Assembly: GCA_035344155.1 (NCBI GenBank) | Contig: DAORAL010000030.1 | Span: forward strand, 1-64,000 | Direction of reading: 5' to 3' | DNA: 64,000 nucleotides | Origin: UBA1845 sp002338715 | GTDB taxonomy: Bacteria > Planctomycetota > Phycisphaerae > UBA1845 | Shown: piece by piece, positions 16,524-25,345 of the stretch | How the letters are laid out: each line of letters opens with the position of its first letter | Position numbering within the stretch: position 1 is the first letter of the stretch | Translations under genes and position numbers: made by a program | The notes under the pieces: model-generated | Seen by the model: the letters and a program-made list of their open reading frames with translations, nothing else | What the model was told of the DNA's origin: nothing | Database searches by the model: none

Positions 16524-18527
16524 GTGTTTCATTCTCATTCTAGTTGTGGGGCACGCATGGGCCGTGCCTCAATTGTTTGCCTGATGATCGGGGTTGCCTT
16601 GGCATCAACCCAGAGCGCACGCGCCACCGAATCGGTCGCCAGGCAATGGAACGAAGTCCTTCTGGAATCGATTCGCAGGGACTTCGCGCGACCGACCGTA
16701 CACGCCCGCAATTTGTGGCACACGTCGATTGCGATGTATGACGCCTGGGCGGTTTACGGTGATGATGCGTTCCCGTATCTCACCAACGAATACCACACAG
16801 CCGTCGATGTGCAGGCTGCCCGTGAAGAGACGATCAGTTACGCGATGTATCGGATCCTGAGGTGGCGGTTTGCAAACTCACCAGGTGCGGCGATTTCGTT
16901 GCCGTCTTTCGACGCATTGATGAATGATCTGGGTTACGACATCAACATTACAACAACCGGGCTGGACACACCGGCTTCGGTTGGAAACCGCATCGCACAA
17001 AATGTGTTGATGTTCGGTCTGAACGACAATTCGAATGAACAGAACGGATACGCAAATCAGTTTTATCATCCGATCAACGAACCGCTCGTTCCGTCTCTTC
17101 CCGGTAATCCGACGCTCACCGATCCGAATCGTTGGCAGCCGCTTTCGCTGCAATTCTTCGTCGATCAAGCCGGAAACATTATTCCCTTCGGTTATCCCGA
17201 AGCACTCGGTCCCGAATGGGGCATCGTTTCGGCGTTTGCACTGACCGCTCAGGATCTCACGATTTACAACCGCGATGGATTTGACTATTGGGTCTATCAT
17301 GACCCGGGTCCTCCCGCGATGATTGGAACACCCACAGAAGCGACGTACAAATCTGCATTCGAGCAGGTCGTCGAATGGTCTGGATTGTTGGATCCGACCG
17401 ATGGATCGATGATCGACATTTCGCCAAGCGCCAGAGGCAACAATACCCTGGGAACCAACGACGGTCATGGTTATGACAAGAATCCCATCACGGGGGTGAT
17501 GTACCCACCGCAGGTGGTTCCAGCCGGTGACTACTACCGCATTCTTGCGGAGTTCTGGGCGGACGGTCCAAATTCTGAAACCCCACCCGGACATTGGTTC
17601 GTGATCGCGAATTACGTTTCTGACTCCCCGGGATTTGAAAAGCGCTTCAAAGGGGAAGGGCCGATCCTCGACGACCTGGAATGGGATGTCAAACTCTACA
17701 TGGCCTTGTCTTCCACGGTCCATGACGTGGCTGTCTCGGCGTGGGGCGTAAAGGGCTGGTACGACTACATTCGTCCGGTTTCCGCGATCCGTTACATGGC
17801 CGACCTCGGACAATGCACCGATCCGCTGGCTGCGTCTTACCATCCGCAGGGACTCAACCTCAAGTCGCGCAAGATCGAACTTGTGACCGCGAGTACAACC
17901 GCGCCCGGACAAAGGCATGAGCACCTCGCCGGATCCGAAGGCAAGATCGCTGTAAAAGCGTGGAAGGGGCCCGATTACATCGCCGATCCGGCCACCGATA
18001 CGGCTGGCGTGGGTTGGATTCTGGCAGAAAACTGGTGGCCTTATCAACGCCCCAGTTTTGTGACGCCGCCATTTCCGGGATACGTTTCCGGTCACAGCAC
18101 GTTTAGCCGCGCGGCTGCCGAGTTGATGACGCGCATCACCGGATCGGAATACTTCCCGGGCGGACTCGGTGAATTCCATTGCCCGCAGAACGAATACCTC
18201 GTTTTTGAAGAAGGTCCAAGTCAGGACATCACGCTGGAATGGGCACGTTATTACGATGCATCTGACGAGTGCAGCCTCTCGAGAATTTATGGCGGTATCC
18301 ATCCGACCGTCGACGATATCCCCGGTCGACTCATGGGATCTGAGATCGGCGCTGACAGTTTCAACTTGGCTGAAGATTACTTCAGCGGTACCGCGATCAA
18401 GGTGTTCAACGATTGCTTTACCGGTCCGGGCGTCGCTGCATCCGCGCCATGTGCTCGCGCGGATAAGGACAATGACAACGACGTCGACCTTCAGGACTAT
18501 GCGGAGTTGATGATCGCGACCGAATAG
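16524..18527 (+). CDS. Secreted vanadium-dependent haloperoxidase / PAP2-superfamily protein with dockerin-like tail
   Basis: The protein has 667 residues. GTG 16524 is favoured because GAGGAGG sits seven bases upstream; an ATG at 16509 overlaps that site. A signal peptide runs to about ...STQSARA. The vanadate/phosphate pocket is complete: KGWYDYIRP matches K-x6-RP, GYVSGHST holds the SGH, and SRIYGGIHPTVDD matches SR-x5-H-x3-D. These residues bind vanadate and the acid-base His in vanadium haloperoxidases; the same fold serves acid phosphatases, so halide oxidation is inferred. The end, ADKDNDNDVDLQDYAELM, is a single calcium-binding dockerin-like unit common on exported planctomycetal proteins. 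A clear terminator follows. Confidence 0.88.
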   Translation: MFHSHSSCGARMGRASIVCLMIGVALASTQSARATESVARQWNEVLLESIRRDFARPTVHARNLWHTSIAMYDAWAVYGDDAFPYLTNEYHTAVDVQAAREETISYAMYRILRWRFANSPGAAISLPSFDALMNDLGYDINITTTGLDTPASVGNRIAQNVLMFGLNDNSNEQNGYANQFYHPINEPLVPSLPGNPTLTDPNRWQPLSLQFFVDQAGNIIPFGYPEALGPEWGIVSAFALTAQDLTIYNRDGFDYWVYHDPGPPAMIGTPTEATYKSAFEQVVEWSGLLDPTDGSMIDISPSARGNNTLGTNDGHGYDKNPITGVMYPPQVVPAGDYYRILAEFWADGPNSETPPGHWFVIANYVSDSPGFEKRFKGEGPILDDLEWDVKLYMALSSTVHDVAVSAWGVKGWYDYIRPVSAIRYMADLGQCTDPLAASYHPQGLNLKSRKIELVTASTTAPGQRHEHLAGSEGKIAVKAWKGPDYIADPATDTAGVGWILAENWWPYQRPSFVTPPFPGYVSGHSTFSRAAAELMTRITGSEYFPGGLGEFHCPQNEYLVFEEGPSQDITLEWARYYDASDECSLSRIYGGIHPTVDDIPGRLMGSEIGADSFNLAEDYFSGTAIKVFNDCFTGPGVAASAPCARADKDNDNDVDLQDYAELMIATE

Positions 18528-18559
18528 TCCTCGACCTGACCATCACCCATTCCAATCGA

Positions 18560-18591
18560 CCCGGCAGGAATATCGCCTGCCGGGTTTTTTT
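18560..18591 (+). terminator. Rho-independent terminator of the haloperoxidase gene
   Basis: A perfect 9-bp stem, cccggcagg (18560-18568) with cctgccggg (18576-18584), has a seven-base loop and is followed by seven T. It starts 33 bases after the stop codon. Confidence 0.9.
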
Positions 18592-18851
18592 GCGCCTTGT
18601 GTGGCCGGCGCCCCGCACGGCGCGCCCGGTAACCATGCGCTTTCTCAGTTGCCAACAGTCGAATGCGGCGCAATCGGCCTATCGGACGTTACTCAAATCA
18701 AACGCGCTTGCTGTTGATTGACGCGTCTCTAGGCCCAGCCCTGCAATCGTACACTTCACCGCGACGTACCCGACGTTTCGTTTTCCCTCGAATTTCTCGC
18801 ATTGGCAAAGGTGCTCTCGCACCTTGCGGCATTGTTGGTTCGGAGTCCACC

Positions 18852-20354
18852 ATGCTCAGGTTCAAGCTCGCATTGATCGTTCCATTCGCGTTGGCGCTGG
18901 TGATGTTGGAAGCCTGCAATGGCACCGGCGGCAGCAACGGTAACCCCAACGTCCTATTCTCGACCCTCATTGACGACGCCGACGGGGATGGGGTAGCCGA
19001 CGAGCAGGACGGCTGCCCTGAAGACGCGGCAAAGTCGGAACCGGGTCAGTGTGGCTGCGGCGAACTCGACACCGACTCTGATCAGGATGGCGTGGCCAAC
19101 TGCAACGATGAATGTCCTTCGAATGAATTGAAGACGGTGGCCGGCGCGTGTGGATGTTCGGAATCGGATGACGATGCCGACGAAGATGGCACGCCCGACT
19201 GCATCGACGAATGCCCCAACAATCCGGAAAAGACGGAGGCGGGCGACTGCGGTTGTACGGCGGTTGATACCGATTCCGACGAAGATGGAACGGCTGACTG
19301 CGTGGATGGCTGTCCCGATGACGCGGGCAAAACCAGCCCCGGGATTTGCGGTTGTGGCGAAAGCGACGCGGATGAAGATGACGACGGTACGCCGGATTGC
19401 AACGACGGTTGCCCGAGCGATCCGTTCAAAACGGCGCCCGGTGATTGTGGTTGCGGGTTTGGCGAAGCGACCTCAGCCGGCGATGGGGCGCCGATTACGT
19501 TCGTCGTGGCATTCAATGATCCGGATTCGCAGTTCACGGAATACTACGAAGACATTGAGCGGACGTTGCTCCAAGCGTCGAACGATTGGGCGGCCTTGCT
19601 TTCAGCCCCCACGCCGGTGAGCATCGAGATCCAACTGTCGTTTATCAATCACGAAGTTGCGGCTGCAACCGCGGCGAGCATGACGTCGGTGTTTGTGCGC
19701 GATAACGGCGACTTCCTCGTTTTCGAGCAGGGCGTGGCTTCCGAGATTCGTACCGGAATCGATCCCAACGGCGATGCGCCAGACGCCCAGGTGAATCTCG
19801 ATATCGATTCGTTGATCAACTATTACTGGTTCGATCCCGATCCAGCCGCCCGCACCGAACCGGTTCCGCAATGCGAGTTCAACGGTGGGTGGCAGTGTTA
19901 TCTGGATGCGTATTCGATCCTCGCCCACGAGATGGGGCACGCGTTCGCGTACAACGGTTTACGCAATGCGGAAACCGGTGCAATCGGCGAATACGGTTCG
20001 ACGTTTGACGACCAGATCGAAGTGATCAACGGTTCGATGTTCTTTGTTGGGGTGAACGCGGTGGCGGTCCATGGCTCGAATGTTCCGCTGGCCGACCCAG
20101 CCCACCTGGATCTCGTCACGCTTATGAATCCGATCATCGATTGGGGCGTGCGCAATTCGATTTCCGATCTTGATGCCGCGATCCTCGACGACGTTGGACT
20201 GCCGATGGCCGGTACGTCCAGCGAATGCACGCCGTCGTTGCCATCGGTGCGAAGCGTTCAACCGACGATCCTCGGACCAAAACCCGAACCGCGCGGTTGC
20301 ATGAATCCAAACTGCCCGCACAACTTGAAAGCAAGATTGAAAATGCCCAAGTAA
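18852..20354 (+). CDS. Lipoprotein with thrombospondin-3-like Asp-rich repeats and a zincin motif
   Basis: The protein has 500 residues. The ATG at 18852 is chosen because it opens a type II signal peptide, MLRFKLALIVPFALALVMLEAC, with lipobox LEAC. An upstream in-frame extension to 18663 has no such logic. Residues about 45-215 hold five units of the type DxDxDGxxDCxDxCPxxxxKTxxGxCGCG, which bind calcium in TSP3 repeats. The next part is a globular domain with HEMGH in ILAHEMGHAFAYNG, the zinc-ligand/base motif of metallopeptidases; the third ligand is not evident. A cell-surface protease is the best guess. The basic, Cys-containing tail is unusual. Confidence 0.8.
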   Translation: MLRFKLALIVPFALALVMLEACNGTGGSNGNPNVLFSTLIDDADGDGVADEQDGCPEDAAKSEPGQCGCGELDTDSDQDGVANCNDECPSNELKTVAGACGCSESDDDADEDGTPDCIDECPNNPEKTEAGDCGCTAVDTDSDEDGTADCVDGCPDDAGKTSPGICGCGESDADEDDDGTPDCNDGCPSDPFKTAPGDCGCGFGEATSAGDGAPITFVVAFNDPDSQFTEYYEDIERTLLQASNDWAALLSAPTPVSIEIQLSFINHEVAAATAASMTSVFVRDNGDFLVFEQGVASEIRTGIDPNGDAPDAQVNLDIDSLINYYWFDPDPAARTEPVPQCEFNGGWQCYLDAYSILAHEMGHAFAYNGLRNAETGAIGEYGSTFDDQIEVINGSMFFVGVNAVAVHGSNVPLADPAHLDLVTLMNPIIDWGVRNSISDLDAAILDDVGLPMAGTSSECTPSLPSVRSVQPTILGPKPEPRGCMNPNCPHNLKARLKMPK

Positions 20355-20384
20355 ACTAGGCATCATTGAAGCGCGGATGCCCCG

Positions 20385-20451
20385 CCCATCCTGGCAGGAT
20401 GGGGCACCAAACGAAGCAAGGGCGCCTCAAACTCTTTGAGTTGGGGCGCCC
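20385..20451. terminator. Two hairpins between convergent genes
   Basis: cccatcc/ggatggg (20385-20391, 20397-20403) and gggcgcc/ggcgccc (20420-20426, 20445-20451) both form stems. In the second, the arms continue inward through caaact/agttg. They lie between the converging lipoprotein and trypsin-like genes. Neither has a strong T-run, so bidirectional termination is only probable. Confidence 0.5.
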
Positions 20452-20481
20452 CTGCGTTGACTTCATCAATTCAAAACGTCG

Positions 20482-21750
20482 TTACTGCCGAGTCGCCGTC
20501 CAATTGAACGTGTTGCTAACCTGGACGCCCTGGTCCGTTTCAAAGTACTGCCCGCTGGCAGCGCCGGTTGTCGCGTTGATCGAACCCGTGTACGTCCCCT
20601 GATTGAAGTTCTGAAGCAGGACGTTGGCATTGTCGTTGAAGTTCACCGTACCTGCCACGTTGACGCTTCCCGTCAGCGTGAAAGTTCCGGTCGCCCAGGT
20701 GCTTGTTCCCGAGAACGCACCGTTGTTATCAATGGTGAACGTGAAGGTGTTCTGATTCGCGGGCGGGCCAACGCTTCCGACGTATGTACCTGTGAATGCG
20801 GTTCCCTGTTGGCCGCCACCGCCACCGTTGTTGTTTCCACCGCCTGTTTGGAAGGGCGGAGGCAATTCAAATCCCTGCACCGATTGATCCTCAAACAGAT
20901 CAATCATTTCGCGAAGATACTTGGCATGCACGCCAAAGTTGTTGTTGGCAGCCGCTGTCCGATCCTGAGTCAGATTGCCTTGTGAATCGACCGATACGAT
21001 GATCTTCACGGTTCCCGCATTGTGGACAGCCGCCACTTTGCCGCAGCGCACCAGTGCTGAACCACTCGTTCCCGGTGTCGTGGGAATCTGATGCTGGATC
21101 ACGTCCACGTTTTCGGGCATCACGACTTGACCAGTATCATGATTTCGCAGAGCGGTAATCGTGCCCGTCAGTGAAGTCGCCTGAGGTACGGTTGTTCCGG
21201 GCGTAATCTCGAACAAGTCCTGCACATCGCCCGGGAATCCGGAGAGCAGCAATTCGTCACCAAGTTCGAGGTCGGTCAGTTCGGCGTCGCTCGCAATGGT
21301 CAATTTGCTGGAGAGAAGTTCCTGCGTCGTAAACAAACCGATGTCGGGTGATGCGACGGGATTACCGGTGTAGTCCGGGTGGGTCAGCGCTCGCAGCAGT
21401 GTGACGACTTCGCCGGTTCCGGATTGGACGGCCACCACCTCTTCGACGGGCAGATCGGTGAGGCCGTTAAAGAACTCCGTCACGTGCGCATTGGTGGCCA
21501 GCAGTCGATCGCCCACAGCGAACGCAGTTCCCAGCGTGAAGTACCCGAAGTCGTTCTCGCCCGGACCGACGCGAATCTGCAGCACGACGGCGTAGGTGGC
21601 GTCATTGAGCTTGGCAAACGTCGAGGAGTTCGACGGGCAGTTGTTCGACAGGCTCGGTGTGCTCGTGCAGCTGGTCAGCATCGTGACGGCTGTCATTGCA
21701 AGGGCCGCCGCCCTCACGGTTCTTACTCTTGGTGAAATACTTCTACGCAT
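20482..21750 (-). CDS. Trypsin-like serine protease lipoprotein with C-terminal beta domain
   Basis: The protein has 422 residues. The ATG at 21750 has GGAG eight bases upstream and starts a lipoprotein signal, with cleavage at MLTSC. The chymotrypsin-fold triad can be read as His in LLATNAHVTEF, Asp in SPDIGLFT and Ser in TPGTSGSALV. The nucleophile loop GTSGSA differs from the usual GNSGGP. Residues about 305-320 are a Gly/Asn linker, followed by a roughly 95-residue beta-rich domain (GTYVGSVGPPANQ to the end) of the kind found in planctomycetal surface proteins. Its substrate is unknown. Confidence 0.85.
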   Translation of the reverse strand: MRRSISPRVRTVRAAALAMTAVTMLTSCTSTPSLSNNCPSNSSTFAKLNDATYAVVLQIRVGPGENDFGYFTLGTAFAVGDRLLATNAHVTEFFNGLTDLPVEEVVAVQSGTGEVVTLLRALTHPDYTGNPVASPDIGLFTTQELLSSKLTIASDAELTDLELGDELLLSGFPGDVQDLFEITPGTTVPQATSLTGTITALRNHDTGQVVMPENVDVIQHQIPTTPGTSGSALVRCGKVAAVHNAGTVKIIVSVDSQGNLTQDRTAAANNNFGVHAKYLREMIDLFEDQSVQGFELPPPFQTGGGNNNGGGGGQQGTAFTGTYVGSVGPPANQNTFTFTIDNNGAFSGTSTWATGTFTLTGSVNVAGTVNFNDNANVLLQNFNQGTYTGSINATTGAASGQYFETDQGVQVSNTFNWTATRQ

Positions 21751-22126
21751 CAAATGTCTCCATCTTTCGTCAATTCGTTGCGGGCCAATCCCCATCAGCC
21801 CGGTGCGGTTGGGGATGATTCTGCGAATCGATCCTGCCGCCACCAATCAGGCCCCAGTGATTCCAGGCGAGGTCAAACTGCCGCACCGGGTCTCAACTGG
21901 GGATTGCAGGTTATTCGCTCGTTTCTGAAAAGATTCCTGAATCTGGTTTCTGAACCGGCCCTTTTGCGGGTCGTATTCAATTGTGCGACGGGTATAATCC
22001 TGCTTTGCCTCAGAGATTTTTTCAAGGGACATGGCTTTCGGCAATTTTTGAAAGCGTCGGTGCAGGGCGACTTCGTGCCGGATGTGTCCCTTTCATCAGT
22101 GACAATTCAATTCAAAGGACGCCGCC
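21751..22126. other. Intergenic stretch upstream of hsp20
   Basis: Divergent genes leave 376 bases here. Open frames through it appear to be chance. An exact TATAAT lies at 21993-21998 on the plus strand, about 130 bases before the hsp20 start, but no matching -35 element stands at the right distance. Confidence 0.45.
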
Positions 22127-22588
22127 ATGAGCCTTCCACCGCTAAGCAGAGCCATCCCCCGCAGTCTCGCCAGTTTACAGGACGAAATCGGACAGATGCT
22201 GGGCCGCATGTGGCACACCGGCATTTCGACCGCCCCGCTCGACGGTCAAAACTGGGCACCGGCGATCGATGTCTACGAGGAGGCCACCGGTTATGTGCTG
22301 ACGGCTGAGGTGCCGGGCTTGAAGGTCGACGACATCGAAGTCACCCACGAAGACGGCGAGTTGGTCATCCGCGGGCAGAAAGCGGCTGACTTCGACGAAG
22401 AGGGTGACCGCGAATACCTAAAAGCCGAGCGCCGCTACGGCAGCTTCGCCCGACGCATCGCGCTGCCGGAACCGATCGTCGTGTCGGCTATCACCGCCAC
22501 GTGCCGAGCCGGTCTGCTGACGGTCCACCTGCCAAAGAAAGAACCAGCCAAACGCGAGAGCGTGACGATTCAGGTGCTGGACGATTGA
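22127..22588 (+). CDS. Hsp20 / alpha-crystallin small heat-shock protein
   Basis: The protein has 153 residues. It contains a full alpha-crystallin domain, from PAIDVYEEATGYVLTAEVPG to LTVHLPKKEPAK, with GLKVDDIEV, the ELVIRG strand and the AGLLTVHLPK signature. These chaperones form large oligomers that hold unfolding proteins in the cytoplasm. The short N terminus (about 45 residues) and I/V-x-V-type tail (VTIQV) are normal. AAAGGA precedes the ATG by about six bases. No CIRCE element is seen upstream. Confidence 0.93.
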   Translation: MSLPPLSRAIPRSLASLQDEIGQMLGRMWHTGISTAPLDGQNWAPAIDVYEEATGYVLTAEVPGLKVDDIEVTHEDGELVIRGQKAADFDEEGDREYLKAERRYGSFARRIALPEPIVVSAITATCRAGLLTVHLPKKEPAKRESVTIQVLDD

Positions 22589-22918
22589 AGTGAATAACGT
22601 CAACTCACCACTGCGCATAGGAATTCGTTGGTCGAGCAATGATCTGTCATCATCTACTATTTAAATGTCGTTCCATGCGTTCTCGAACCGCTTACAGCAA
22701 GAACCTGGTTTGTCGATGTGGGGCTTTTACCCGAAGCCAGCCCAAAAATATTCAAATCGGAGGTGTGAAAACTGTGGCCTATCCAAAATCCTTATATTAG
22801 TCTTGCCCAATCATTCGCTCATAAGCATAATAGCAGTGCTAGCAATTTGAAACATAGTGACAGTTGTAGCCCAAGTTGCTGGACTCTAGACTTGTTTGAA
22901 GTGCATGGAGACACCTTG
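22589..22918. other. A+T-richer intergenic stretch
   Basis: No gene, hairpin or repeat is seen in these 330 bases. From here to about 24,240 the sequence is visibly more A+T-rich than the flanks. Confidence 0.5.
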
Positions 22919-24221
22919 ATGAACAGAACGACGTTTCAGAGTTTTTTGGTTCTTGGGATTTCTCTCAATGTGTCGGTAGCGGTTACACATGCGCAAAGTG
23001 AATCCATGAATTCCATCGAGAATACCCACCGCAAGCTTGCTTCGCAGTTTGCGACCTCGAATTTCGCAATAGACTTACGTGATTCAACAATTGGGGATCG
23101 GGCAGCATTGTTTGCGAAGTCACTGAGGGGGATGGAATTTCAGATGGGCGCAGACATGTTTGACCTACGCCGAGTCGATTGTGTGACTTTTACTGAACGA
23201 TGTCTGGCGTTAGCTTGTGCAGACGATTGGGATCAGTATTACGTTGCCTCGCAGCGCCTTCGGCATGGGGCACCAAGCAATCATTTTCTTGACCGCAATT
23301 TTTTTACGTTGACCGATTGGGTACCAAACAATGCGTGGCTACTAGATGATATGACGTCAACTCTAGGGTGTCCGGTTACAATGTTCGATTATGTTGTGAG
23401 GCCACGCCAGTTCTTTGAACGTTTAGAGTTCGGCGAAGATGATTCGGCCTTGGGCCGCGAGAAGGCGGCAGCAAAAGCCGCAAGAATCGCATTGCTGCCC
23501 GAAAAGATTACTCACCGAGACCACTACGTCTCTCGGAGTGACTTGGCTCAAATTGAAACCGAGATTCATGCTGGCGACGTGTTGCTTGTTATAAGAGAAC
23601 GAAACTTACCCGGGATGGTGCCTTGGTATGACAGCGATCATATGGGGGTTGCAGTAAGAGATAGGTGGGTCGCTGTCCATAGCGCATGCAGTTCCTCCTC
23701 AATCGGTAATTGAATCGATCGATCAGTTTCTAGAAGATCGGCCTTGGATTGTCGGATTTAAGATTTTGCGCCCGAAGCTCGATCAAGCGATCGTTCATCG
23801 ACATCTATTGCAAATTCTATCTCTCATGCAGACGACAAGAGGGGCCAACGCGTGTCTGCCGACACCTGACGTTATTGATGCAGAAGTAATTTCTAAACAA
23901 GTGTCGCGCGGAACTGATCGGTCAAATGATCGGTCAAATGATTGTACTCTGGTGTCGAGCGAGTCGAGGACCGGTGGGGGTTGTTGCGACACTTCAATTC
24001 AACCGGTTTGCGATTCTCTCTCGGTTACATATAGCAGAAGTTGTGTCGGTTCTTGTGATCGAGGTTTTCGATGTAGCGCCAAAAGCTTTAACACAATAGT
24101 CACATATGAATTCGTAGAATGCGTGGGCGACTGCACGGGTTGCATTCTGATCGCAGATGGTGGATCGTTCGGACTCGTTCCATCCGCCTGCGACTGCGTG
24201 AAAAGTTCGGAATCATCATAG
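22919..24221 (+). pseudogene. Exported DUF1460 (N-acetylmuramoyl-L-alanine amidase-like) protein, frameshifted
   Basis: ATG 22919 has GGAG nine bases upstream and opens a signal peptide ending in VTHAQS. The first frame contains the NlpC/P60-like DUF1460 core: FDLRRVDCVTFTERCLAL, with the likely catalytic Cys, and HMGVAVRDRWVAVHSA. It then stops at 23713. From about 23688 the next frame continues the family's ending (SVIESIDQFLEDRPW then FKILRPK) and stays open to 24221 through a Cys-rich tail with RSND repeats. So one base was gained or lost between about 23684 and 23710. DUF1460 proteins act on cell-wall peptides. The Cys-rich tail may be an added domain or chance open frame. Confidence 0.65.
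23916..23939. repeat. 12-bp tandem duplication
   Basis: gatcggtcaaat occurs twice in tandem (23916-23927, 23928-23939), in frame, giving RSND-RSND in the tail of the frameshifted DUF1460 gene. It looks like a recent slippage event. Confidence 0.8.
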
Positions 24222-24290
24222 ATTGAGAAAATTTACCGTGTGAGGCCAAGCGCGAGTAATCAATGTATTAAATACAATGAGGGAGTTGCC

Positions 24291-25316
24291 ATGTCTCAAA
24301 AAGCATGCATGTTCGGATCGTCGTTCGTTTTTTTGGTCGCACTCTTTTTGCCCTTGGAGACGGTTGCAGATGAACTGCATAATCAACAAATTCAAGCCGC
24401 TATTCAGCGAGCCCAGAATAGCATCGGCACAATTCAAATCAGTGAAATCGTGCGCGTCGAACGCAAACTCTCCGATCATGACATAACTCGGGCGCGTGAG
24501 AGATACCTGACCGGAATTGAGACGGCCCGCCAAGATGCCTTGGCCAAACTCGGTGATAATCCGGCTCAAACCGAACTCAATCGCGTGAACAATGACTACG
24601 ACCGTCGAGCTGCACAAGTGGATCAGCACGTAGCGGCATATAGGGCCAATGCGAACTTGCATTTCGAGAGCGTGACTCTTGTCGATTTCAAGTCCGATCG
24701 CGCCCGTGTCGAAATCACCGAACTCCGCGAACTTCCGGAAACGCCACATCCAAAGAATGAGTCTGAACTTGCGTTTCCTATTTCAAAGAGTGGGGTTCAC
24801 GTGGAAACGCTCTCAGGATCGCTAAAGCGTCCAGAATTCGCACCGGGCAGCGTCACCAATTCACCTCGAACCCGTTTCAATGGCGATGAGAAATGGCTGG
24901 CACTGGGCGTCTTTCCGGCTTGGATGGTTGATGAGAATCGCCGGGCAATGCTCACTGAAGCCGACACCAACATTCACAAGCTAACCGTGATCGATCCGGG
25001 AACACCGCGTCGCGTCGAATCGCCATCAAAAGGGGCGGTGGTCAATTGCGTGAGTCTTCTCGGCAAAGACGACCGTTTGCTTCAATGGGTTACCTACAAC
25101 GCGGAGGGTGACCGATTCCGCACCATCGACTACGGAGACTATCGTCAGGTCGATGGACTCTGGTTTCCGTTTGAGATCACCGATCGGCTCGATGTAAACG
25201 ATGTGGAAGGCTATCGGGTAGAGACGCGGACGATAAGTGAAATTCGCGTCAACGTGCCAGTCGACGAGGCAATGTTTCAGCTTGAGGCGATTGAGGGAGC
25301 ATTGCCTGAGAACTGA
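24291..25316 (+). CDS. Exported LolA-like / outer-membrane lipoprotein-sorting-like protein
   Basis: The protein has 341 residues. GAGGGAG lies about five bases before ATG 24291, which opens a signal peptide (CMFGSSFVFLVALFLPLETVADE). A charged helical stretch follows (residues 25-120). The C terminus, with RFRTIDYGDYRQVDGLWFPF and VNVPVDEAMFQLE, fits the closing strands of LolA-like folds that bind lipids or lipoproteins in the periplasm. The likeness is by pattern only, so function is uncertain. It converges on mutS2 with 29 bases between the stops. Confidence 0.62.
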   Translation: MSQKACMFGSSFVFLVALFLPLETVADELHNQQIQAAIQRAQNSIGTIQISEIVRVERKLSDHDITRARERYLTGIETARQDALAKLGDNPAQTELNRVNNDYDRRAAQVDQHVAAYRANANLHFESVTLVDFKSDRARVEITELRELPETPHPKNESELAFPISKSGVHVETLSGSLKRPEFAPGSVTNSPRTRFNGDEKWLALGVFPAWMVDENRRAMLTEADTNIHKLTVIDPGTPRRVESPSKGAVVNCVSLLGKDDRLLQWVTYNAEGDRFRTIDYGDYRQVDGLWFPFEITDRLDVNDVEGYRVETRTISEIRVNVPVDEAMFQLEAIEGALPEN

Positions 25317-25345
25317 ACAGCATGAAGTCCTTCGCATTTATTCGT

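Noticed and set aside
16878..18302. 474-codon minus-strand open frame within the haloperoxidase gene
   Set aside because: The plus strand encodes all haloperoxidase motifs; the antisense product is rich in Arg, His and Cys and resembles nothing.
21754..22308. 184-codon frame running into hsp20
   Set aside because: It overlaps the start of a clear Hsp20 gene in another frame and has no start signal.
22589..24240. Genomic island or mobile element in the A+T-richer stretch
   Set aside because: No integrase, transposase, terminal repeats or tRNA boundary; the change in composition alone is slight.
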